From: Opitutaceae bacterium
GTDB taxonomy: Bacteria > Verrucomicrobiota > Verrucomicrobiia > Opitutales > Opitutaceae
Length of the DNA stretch: 9,309 bases
Reading direction: 5' to 3'
Assembly (NCBI GenBank): GCA_009919985.1
Contig: RGAX01000102.1
Span: forward strand, 1-9,309
Shown: piece by piece, positions 1 to 5,584 of the stretch
Layout of the letters: every line of letters begins with the position of its first letter
Position numbering within the stretch: the first letter of the stretch is position 1
Translations under genes and position numbers: made by a program
The notes under the pieces: generated by a model
Told to the model about the DNA's origin: nothing
Seen by the model: the letters and a program-made list of their open reading frames with translations, nothing else
Databases searched by the model: none

Positions 1-2149
1 GCCTTGGTCGCATCGGCGGCGGCCTCGAGGACAGCGCGGGCCTGCATGCGGGTGATCTCGGGGAACTTGATGCCGAGGCGGCAACCGCGGAAACCGAGCA
101 TGGGGTTGAACTCGTGCAGCTCGTGCACGCGGTGCATGATCTTCTCGACTGGGATGCTGAGCTTACGGGCGAGATCCATCTGCTGTTCCTTGGAGTTAGG
201 GAGGAACTCGTGGAGTGGGGGATCGAGGAAGCGAACGGTCGCAGGATAGCCTTTGAGGGCTTTGAAGATGCCGTAGAAGTCGTCGCGTTGGTAGGGCAGA
301 AGCTTGGCCAGGGCGGCTTCGCGATCCTTGAGATTGTCGGCAAGGATCATCTCGCGCATGGCGTCGATGCGGTCGCCTTCGAAGAACATGTGCTCGGTGC
401 GGACTAGGCCGATGCCGACGGCGCCGAACGCCATGGCTTCAGCGGCCTGTTTCGGCGTGTCGGCGTTGGTGCGGACGCTCATCTTGGTGGACTGGGCACA
501 CCATTTCATGAGCTGCACGTAGTTCTTATATTTCTCGGTCTTCTGAGCTTCTTTGTCGTCGCTGAGCAGGCCGGAAATGATTTCCGAAGGAGCGGTCTTG
601 ATCTGGCCGGCGTAAACGAGGCCGGAGGTGCCGTCGATCGAGAGGAAGTCGCCTTCCTTAAACGTGTGGCCGTCGATGGTGGCGGTCTTCGCATCGTAGT
701 CGATCGTGACGCCGGCAGCGCCACAGACGCAGACTTTGCCCATTTGGCGGGCGACGAGCGCAGCGTGGGAGGACACACCACCGCGAGCGGTGAGGATGCC
801 TTCGGCGGCGATCATACCGCGGAGATCTTCCGGGGAGGTCTCGACGCGGACGAGGAGAACTTTCTCGCCCTTATCGGCGGCCTGCACGGAGCGGTCGGCA
901 TTGAAGTAGATCTTGCCAGTGGCAGCGCCGGGGCCGGCGGGAAGGCCGGTGGCGATGACTTTGGCTTTCTTAACTTCGGCCAGATCGAAGATCGGGGCGA
1001 GGAGTTGCTCGAGCTGATCGGCGGGGTTGCGCAGGACCGCGGTTTCCCAGTCGATGAGTTTTTCGCGGACCATGTCGGCGGCGAACTTCAGACCGGCGGC
1101 GGCGGTGCGTTTGCCGTTGCGGGTCTGCAGCATGAACAACTTGCCTTCTTGGACGGTGAACTCGATGTCTTGGACGTCTTTAAAGTGTTTTTCGAGGGTG
1201 GCGCGGACTTTGAGGAGTTCAGCGTAGCTCTTGGGCATGACGTCCTTGAGCTTGATCACGGGCTCGGGGGTGCGGACGCCGGCGACTACGTCTTCGCCCT
1301 GGGCGTTGACGAGGAATTCGCCGTAGAATTCGTTAGTGCCATTGGCCGGGTTGCGGGTGAACGCCACGCCGGAGCCGGAGGTTTCGCCGGTGTTACCGAA
1401 GACCATGGCTTGAACGTTAACGGCGGTGCCCCATTCGGTGGGAATGTTGTATTTGCGGCGGTAGACGCACGCGCGGTCATTCATCCAAGAGCCGAAGACG
1501 GCGCCCGCGGCGCCACGGAGTTGTGGTCGGCGGCGGTGAGTTTGGAGTCCTCGATGTCGCCGTGGTAAACTTCGTGTTTATAAGAGTGGATGGTGTGCTC
1601 GAACGGATCGTGGTCTTCGCCTTCGCGTTTCTGCACGCCCATGACGACGTCGCCATACATCTGGATGAAGCGGCGGTAGCAATCGTAGGCAAAACGGGAG
1701 TTGCCGGTGGCCTTCTCGAGGGCGAGCACGGTCTCGTCGTTGAGACCGAGGTTAAGGATGGTGTCCATCATGCCGGGCATGGAATCGCGAGCGCCGGAGC
1801 GCACGGCCAGCAGGAGGGGCATGCCGGTCTTGGCGCCGAAGGTGGTGCCCATGATCTTCTCCATGTTACGCACGCCGGCTTCCATCTCGGATTGGAGGGT
1901 CACGGGGTAGGTGCGCTTATTGGCGTAGTAATAGGTGCAGACTTCGGTCGTGATCGTGAAGCCGGGGGGCACGGGCAAGCCGATGCGGGTCATCTCGGCG
2001 AGGTTGGCGCCCTTGCCACCGAGGAGGGCTTTCATCGTGCCATTACCGTCGGCTTTGGCTGCGCCCCACGTGTAGACGTATTTAGGCGCCTTCTTGGAGG
2101 CGGATTTCTTCGCGGGAGCGGACTTCTTTGCTTTGGATTTAGCGGCCAT
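1..2149 (-). pseudogene. ppdK: Pyruvate, phosphate dikinase, frameshifted by an internal deletion, 3' end beyond the window
   Basis: PPDK interconverts pyruvate + ATP + Pi and PEP + AMP + PPi in the cytoplasm. The ATG at 2149 opens a lysine/alanine-rich tail (residues 1-23), then the nucleotide-binding domain: LLGGKGANLAEM (42-53), VPPGFTITT (60-68) and SGARDSMPGMMDTILNLGLN (118-137). This frame reads to about residue 209 and then meets a stop at 1481-1483. Conserved PPDK sequence resumes in another frame from 1523 (QLRGAAGAVFGSWMNDRA) and stays open to the window edge. It includes the phosphohistidine segment GGVSSHAALVARQMG (His codon 765-767) and HEFNPMLGFRGCRLG in the PEP/pyruvate domain. 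Compared with my recollection of the Clostridium symbiosum enzyme, about 25-27 residues between LTAADH and QLRGA are missing and the shift is not a multiple of three. As written, no full enzyme can be made. The C-terminal catalytic Cys lies outside the window. No clear Shine-Dalgarno sequence precedes the ATG. Confidence 0.93.
1519..1527 (-). other. Deletion/frameshift junction in ppdK
   Basis: On the coding strand the LTAADH codons (ending CAC at 1525-1523) run straight into CAA CTC CGT GGC, which starts at 1523 in a different frame and encodes QLRG. The segment normally found here (KEL...FP.DP in homologues) is absent. The frame offset implies a deletion length of 3n+1, estimated by homologue comparison at about 75-85 nt. 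Confidence 0.75.
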
Positions 2150-2208
2150 GTGGATGGGTTATGCGGTTGAGAAAAACAGAGGGTTTGCGACGAGCGCAGA
2201 AGCTAAGA

Positions 2209-2237
2209 CTGAAAACGTCCGCCCCGTGCGCTGTCAA
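2209..2237 (-). promoter_or_regulatory. Candidate sigma-70 promoter for ppdK
   Basis: On the minus strand a perfect TTGACA (2237-2232) is followed after 17 nt by TTTCAG (2214-2209), which matches the -10 consensus at only three of six positions. It lies in the 143-nt gap between the transporter stop and the ppdK start and would give a leader of about 50-55 nt. The -35 box is good and the -10 box poor, so this is tentative. Confidence 0.3.
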
Positions 2238-2292
2238 CGGCGCAGGCACCATGGAAATACGGGTCAAGCGGGAGTGCTTAAGCCCTGAAAAT

Positions 2293-2712
2293 TCAGCGCC
2301 ATGCCAGCAGGATCGCGCCCGCGGTGATTAAGCTGCCGCCGAGGGCGATTTTCCAAGTTAACGATTCCCCAAGAAAGACCGCTGCGAGAACGAGTACGAA
2401 GACGACGCTGAGTTTGTCGATAGGAGCGACTTTACCGACCTCGCCGAGTTGGAGCGCGCGAAAGTAGCACAACCAAGAACACCCCGTCGCGAGACCGGAG
2501 AGGATAAGGAAAAGCCAGGTTTTGCGCGAGAGGCCGAAGACGGCGCTGGCGGGCTGGGTGGCTAACGCTACGGCCCAAGCGAATATGAGCACGACCCCGG
2601 TGCGTACGGCGGTGGCGAGATGGGAGTCGACGTGTTTGACCCCGACCTTGGCCAGCACGGCGGTCAGGCCGGCGAAAAACGCGGATAAAAGCGACCAAGT
2701 GAGCCAATTCAT
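2293..2712 (-). CDS. EamA/DMT-family half-size membrane transporter (single EamA domain)
   Basis: A 139-residue, very hydrophobic protein of the drug/metabolite transporter superfamily. It has about five membrane segments (roughly residues 4-22, 33-51, 65-84, 93-113 and 117-137). EamA signatures are visible: an N-terminal SAFFAGLTAVLAKVGVK, the central CSWLCYFRALQLGEVGKVAPI, and FLGESLTWKIALGGSLITAGA near the end. Typical EamA proteins carry two such domains in about 300 residues. This is the roughly 140-residue single-domain form (the type of COG2510), which presumably works as a dimer in the inner membrane. Its substrate cannot be told from sequence. The start is the ATG at 2712, with no Shine-Dalgarno sequence. 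It is followed by ppdK on the same strand after 143 nt, but that gap holds a possible ppdK promoter, so joint transcription is uncertain. It is divergent from tRNA-Tyr. Confidence 0.88.
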   Translation of the reverse strand: MNWLTWSLLSAFFAGLTAVLAKVGVKHVDSHLATAVRTGVVLIFAWAVALATQPASAVFGLSRKTWLFLILSGLATGCSWLCYFRALQLGEVGKVAPIDKLSVVFVLVLAAVFLGESLTWKIALGGSLITAGAILLAWR

Positions 2713-2844
2713 CGTAGTTAAGATCTGTTAAAGTTAATCAACTGTTGAGGTAATTTCACGGCGAGACCCGAGGGCCGCAAGAAAAGGTCTGAAAAATATC
2801 TTGAACTCCGTGGGATGAGCCGAGAGCGTGCGCCTTCCCTAAAT

Positions 2845-2930
2845 GGTAGGATACTCAAGTGGCCAACGAGGGGAGACTGTAAATCTCCTGGCTTACGCCT
2901 TCTCTGGTTCGAATCCAGATCCTACCACCA
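2845..2930 (+). tRNA. tRNA-Tyr (anticodon GUA), CCA end encoded
   Basis: A complete class II tRNA. Acceptor stem GGTAGGA (2845-2851) pairs with TCCTACC (2920-2926), with discriminator A2927 and genomically encoded CCA 2928-2930. The D-stem is CTC/GAG (2854-2856/2868-2870). The anticodon stem is GGAGA/TCTCC (2872-2876/2884-2888) with loop CTGTAAA and anticodon GTA at 2879-2881. The long variable arm has a GGC/GCC stem (2890-2892/2897-2899). The T-arm is TCTGG-TTCGAAT-CCAGA (2903-2919). The long variable arm with GUA identifies tyrosine. It stands alone, with no other tRNA adjacent. TTGAAC at 2801-2806 could be a -35 box, but I could not find a convincing -10 partner. Confidence 0.97.
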
Positions 2931-2935
2931 CTTTC

Positions 2936-2952
2936 ACCCCCGCTGGGGGTTT
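2936..2952 (+). terminator. Possible terminator hairpin just after tRNA-Tyr
   Basis: Six base pairs, ACCCCC (2936-2941) with GGGGGT (2945-2950) around the loop GCT, five bases after the tRNA CCA end. Only a short T run follows (2950-2952), so it would be a weak intrinsic terminator or a 3'-processing boundary. Confidence 0.45.
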
Positions 2953-2955
2953 CGA

Positions 2956-2980
2956 TCGGGCCGCACAACATGCGGTCCGA
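2956..2980. other. Ten-base-pair stem-loop between tRNA-Tyr and the sulfatase
   Basis: TCGGGCCGCA (2956-2965) pairs with TGCGGTCCGA (2971-2980) around the loop CAACA, with one G-T wobble. There is no T tract on either side. It sits in the convergent gap where tRNA and sulfatase transcripts would meet, so it may stabilise or end one or both RNAs. Confidence 0.45.
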
Positions 2981-3037
2981 GGCCTCTAGAGCCAAACGGC
3001 CCCTGTTTCGATTACTCCTAGGTCTGTTGTTTTAGCT

Positions 3038-4355
3038 TTAACGTGCCGCGGTTTTTAGTGCGGCGAAACGTTGCCGCATATCTAAGAGGGTAGCGGCATA
3101 GGCGGGATCGGTCGCGAGGTTGTTCGTCTCGGCGGGATCGGTTTTCAGGTCAAAGAGCTCCTCGAAATTGAAATCGGGCCAGAAGAGATATTTAGCGTCT
3201 TTGCGTACCAGGGCCTGCGAGGAAGGGATAAACTTAATGTTATTAATGGTGGCGTGTTCGTAGAAAAATTCTGTGCGCCAAGCCGGTGTTTGGGTGGCGA
3301 GGTAAAGCGGTGCGATGTCTCGTCCTTGCATGCGGGGCGGAGCCGCGACGCCCGCTGCAGCCAGGAACGTGGGCGCGAGATCGACGTTGAGCGTGAACGC
3401 ATCATCGGTGCGGCCGCGACGTGCGGCGGGCAAACGCGGGTCACGCACGATGAGCGGGGTGCGGATACTTTCTTCGTAAGGGTACCATTTGTCGGCGAGT
3501 CCGTGCTCGGCGTGGAAGTAGCCGTTGTCGCCAGTGAATATGACGAGCGTGTTTTCTAGTGCGCCTTGGCGGCGGAGTTCGGCGAGCACGCGGCCGCAGG
3601 TGGTGTCGACCTCGGTGGCGAGGCGGTAATAATTTTTCATCATCGCCTGATATTTTTCCGGCGTGTCGAAGCGCCAATGCCAGCGGCGGCGACCTTCGTT
3701 TTCTTCGTTGGCGATGAAGGGCGGTAGGCGTTTGAAAAACGCGTCGGTTGCGGTCGGCGGTACGGGAATGAACGTGTCTTTGTAGAGCTCCATGCTGCCG
3801 GGTTGCGGCAGGTATTGGAGCGGATTTTGGTCGGCTGCGCAGAAATTCCAGGGCGTCGTTTTCGTTTTTTTGGGTGACGTGAATCAGCGAGCCGTCGGGT
3901 TGTTTCTGCCAATGTGTGGTTTGGTACGAGCGCCCAAAATCGAATTTCTCCTGCGGAAATTTGCCGTTGTGCCATTTGCCGATGTGGCCGACGAAGTAAC
4001 CGTGGTCGCGAAGCAGGCCGGGGTAAGTTTCGGCCCAAGGGGTGGTGAAAAGGTTGAAGGCGGGGTTGCCGTGGCGTGACATCCATTGGCCAGTGAACAA
4101 CGACGCTCGGCTCACTCCGCAGATCGAGGTGGTGACGCAATTGTGCGTGAAGCGCACTCCCTCGGCCGCGAGTTGGTCGAGGTTGGGTGTTTTAACCACA
4201 GGGTGGCCGGCTGCGCCGAGCGTGTCGTGGCGCCAATCGTCGGCGTAGAGGACCAAAATGTTCAGTGGTTTGGTAGCGGTCGCAGCGAATGTGATCGGCG
4301 CTACGAATAGACCGAGGCAAAGCGATGCGACTGCGTAGGGGAGATTTTTTCGCAC
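3038..4355 (-). pseudogene. Secreted S1-type sulfatase (formylglycine-dependent), frameshifted by an internal deletion
   Basis: A periplasmic sulfatase that would hydrolyse sulfate esters, probably of a polysaccharide. The start is GTG at 4355, with a Sec signal peptide over about residues 1-24. Visible active-site elements: metal-binding LYADDW (Asp39-Asp40); SICGVSRASLFTG with Cys79 as the residue converted to formylglycine and Arg83; GKWH (Lys127, His129). In the second frame there is FTGDNGYFHAEHGLADKW, carrying the Asp-Asn metal ligands and a Lys. The first frame is good to RSRPK at about residue 177. Family sequence then resumes in another frame at 3826 (NPLQYLPQPGSMELY) and runs to TAA at 3038-3040. 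About 18-20 residues are missing. In homologues that segment (KPF...FF.TH type) holds a conserved active-site His, so restoring the frame alone would probably not restore activity. The specific sulfate substrate is not evident. It converges on tRNA-Tyr and is separated from the upstream operon by a terminator. Confidence 0.9.
3822..3832 (-). other. Deletion/frameshift junction in the sulfatase gene
   Basis: On the coding strand CGC AGC CGA CCA AAA (RSRPK) runs directly into AAT CCG CTC CAA TAC CTG (NPLQYL), read from 3826 in a different frame. The original frame continues as unrelated Arg-rich sequence to a stop at 3441. The frame offset implies a deletion of length 3n+2, estimated from family comparison at about 55-60 nt. 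Confidence 0.75.
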
Positions 4356-4460
4356 AGAAATTAGGGTGGGGTTTTGCGAGCAGTAGTGATCAGAAAGCCC
4401 TCCTTGGGCGAAGCTGTAAAATCCTTTCCCCGTAGGATCAGCGCTCAGTCTGGCCCGGAT

Positions 4461-4470
4461 AACTTAAGTT
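4461..4470. promoter_or_regulatory. Perfect 10-bp palindrome upstream of the sulfatase
   Basis: AACTTAAGTT reads the same on both strands and lies 106 nt upstream of the sulfatase GTG, in the only gap where its promoter could sit. It could be a regulator site, but a 10-bp AT-rich palindrome can arise by chance. I found no clear promoter boxes in 4356-4530. Confidence 0.2.
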
Positions 4471-4533
4471 TGATGACTGCCTTTTGTGGTTGAGGGGGCT
4501 AAGGGCTCTGCTGGCTTAGCGAAATTAAGGCAC

Positions 4534-4564
4534 AAAAAAACCGCCCAGATATAGGCGGTTTTTT
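4534..4564 (-). terminator. Strong Rho-independent terminator of the rnc-mfd-surA operon (bidirectional)
   Basis: AAAAAACCGCC (4535-4545) is fully complementary to GGCGGTTTTTT (4554-4564) around the 8-nt loop CAGATATA. On the minus strand the GC stem is followed by a U run of at least six, starting 24 nt past the stop of the SurA-like gene. The structure is symmetric and could also stop plus-strand transcription. Confidence 0.92.
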
Positions 4565-4588
4565 AACAAGAGGGGCTCTAGACTACGT

Positions 4589-5584
4589 TTAGTAGTGCTT
4601 CACGTAGCCATTGCGACGGAGACGCTCCAGCCAACGTTCTTGGCTGCTCTGCGCCATCTGGGTGACGAGCATGCGCTCAATCTGGTCGCGCACTTCGTCG
4701 ATAGCTTGGTTGCCGGCGTATTTGCGCTCTTCGGAGAAGAGGATGAAGCAACCCTCAGAGAGCATGAGCGGGGCGGTGACTTCGCCGGGTTTCAAGACAA
4801 AGAGGGGGTTTTTGAAATCATCCTTCAAGTCAGAGCGTTTAACCCAGCCCCAATCGCCACCTTTGGCGCGGCGGGAGTCTTGGCTGTATTCTTTGGCGAG
4901 GTCTTCGAATTTGGCGCCGCCCTTAAATTTGGCGATGATCTCATCGGCCTTGGCCTTGAGTTCGGCGTCGGTGGCGTTGTCGGCGCGGGAGAGTTGGATG
5001 AGGCGGAGGTGAACGCCGTCTTCTTGGTAAAAACGATCTTTGTTTTCGCGGTAAAACGCCTCGATACGTACAGGACTGACGACGCTCTGGGATTTCCGCT
5101 GCTGCTGCTGCATGTAGTGGAAGATGATGTCTTCTTCGACTTCCTTGCGGTACTCGCGCAGCGTGGTGCCTTTGGCGCGAAGGTAGGCGAGGAACTTGGA
5201 GCGGTCGCTGTCGAATTGCTCGCTGAGGATGTCTGCGATGCGATTGTCTACGTAGCTGGCGGGAATATTGCGGGCTTCTTTGCCGTCTTTTTCTTTCCGA
5301 AATTCTTTAATGATGAGGACCTTGTCGATGAGGTCTTGAATGACGCTGTCTTGAAGCGATTCGATCTTCTCGTTGAATTCCTTCTCGTTGCGGGCGTCGC
5401 GCTGGATTTGCGGGATGAGCGGGGAGATTTCGCGGCGGATGTCATCGACGGTGATGACTTTCTCTTCGGCGATGGCGGCGATGCCGTTGGCAAAGCGCAT
5501 GTTCAACCCATCATTCTGAGCCAAGGCCGTGAGGGCGCTGGCGCAGAGAAAACCTAAAATTGTGAGACTACGACGATGCGTCAT
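4589..5584 (-). CDS. SurA-like periplasmic peptidyl-prolyl cis-trans isomerase (single parvulin domain)
   Basis: A 331-residue exported foldase/chaperone, probably helping outer-membrane or periplasmic proteins fold. A signal peptide covers residues 1-22 (MTHRRS, a hydrophobic core, then ALA before Gln23). A SurA_N-type helical region follows at about 28-165, starting RFANGIAAIAEEKVITVDDI. A PpiC/parvulin rotamase domain spans about 188-288, from VHLRLIQLSR through the GGDWGWV motif (242-248) to CFILFSEERK. A charged C-terminal helix ends at Tyr331. Only one rotamase domain is present, against two in E. coli SurA, so it is SurA-like and not a strict orthologue. The ATG at 5584 is chosen over an in-frame ATG at 5683 for two reasons. 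It places the signal peptide at the N-terminus, and it overlaps the mfd stop as ATGA, the usual mark of translational coupling. No Shine-Dalgarno sequence is visible. The gene is last in its operon, before the 4534-4564 terminator. Confidence 0.9.
   Translation of the reverse strand: MTHRRSLTILGFLCASALTALAQNDGLNMRFANGIAAIAEEKVITVDDIRREISPLIPQIQRDARNEKEFNEKIESLQDSVIQDLIDKVLIIKEFRKEKDGKEARNIPASYVDNRIADILSEQFDSDRSKFLAYLRAKGTTLREYRKEVEEDIIFHYMQQQQRKSQSVVSPVRIEAFYRENKDRFYQEDGVHLRLIQLSRADNATDAELKAKADEIIAKFKGGAKFEDLAKEYSQDSRRAKGGDWGWVKRSDLKDDFKNPLFVLKPGEVTAPLMLSEGCFILFSEERKYAGNQAIDEVRDQIERMLVTQMAQSSQERWLERLRRNGYVKHY

Noticed and set aside
1481..1525. Programmed ribosomal frameshifting to explain the ppdK frame change
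   Set aside because: A conserved block of about 25 residues is missing as well as the frame changing, and no slippery heptamer or downstream structure stands out. A deletion fits better.
666..1568. A 300-codon plus-strand open frame, and similar long plus-strand frames at 1523-2170, 4595-5557, 6016-6819 and 7906-8511
   Set aside because: They lie opposite recognisable ppdK, surA-like and mfd coding sequence. Their Gly/Ala/Val/Asp-rich composition is what GC-rich antisense frames give, and no family motif is visible.
2903..2930. tRNA-Tyr 3' end as an integration (att) site for a mobile element containing the sulfatase
   Set aside because: I found no second copy of the tRNA 3' end in the window, and there is no integrase or phage-like gene.
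2815..3021. A small plus-strand open frame (68 codons) covering the tRNA
   Set aside because: It overlaps the whole tRNA-Tyr gene and both hairpins; the peptide resembles no known protein.
4399..4405. AAGGAGG on the minus strand upstream of the sulfatase as a ribosome binding site
   Set aside because: It lies about 43 nt before the GTG start, too far to act, and no start codon in a useful frame follows it at normal spacing.
4488..4521. Imperfect inverted repeat GCTAAG...CTTAGC as a second terminator or regulatory hairpin
   Set aside because: It has only six pairs around a 12-nt loop with no T tract, and it stands next to a far stronger terminator.
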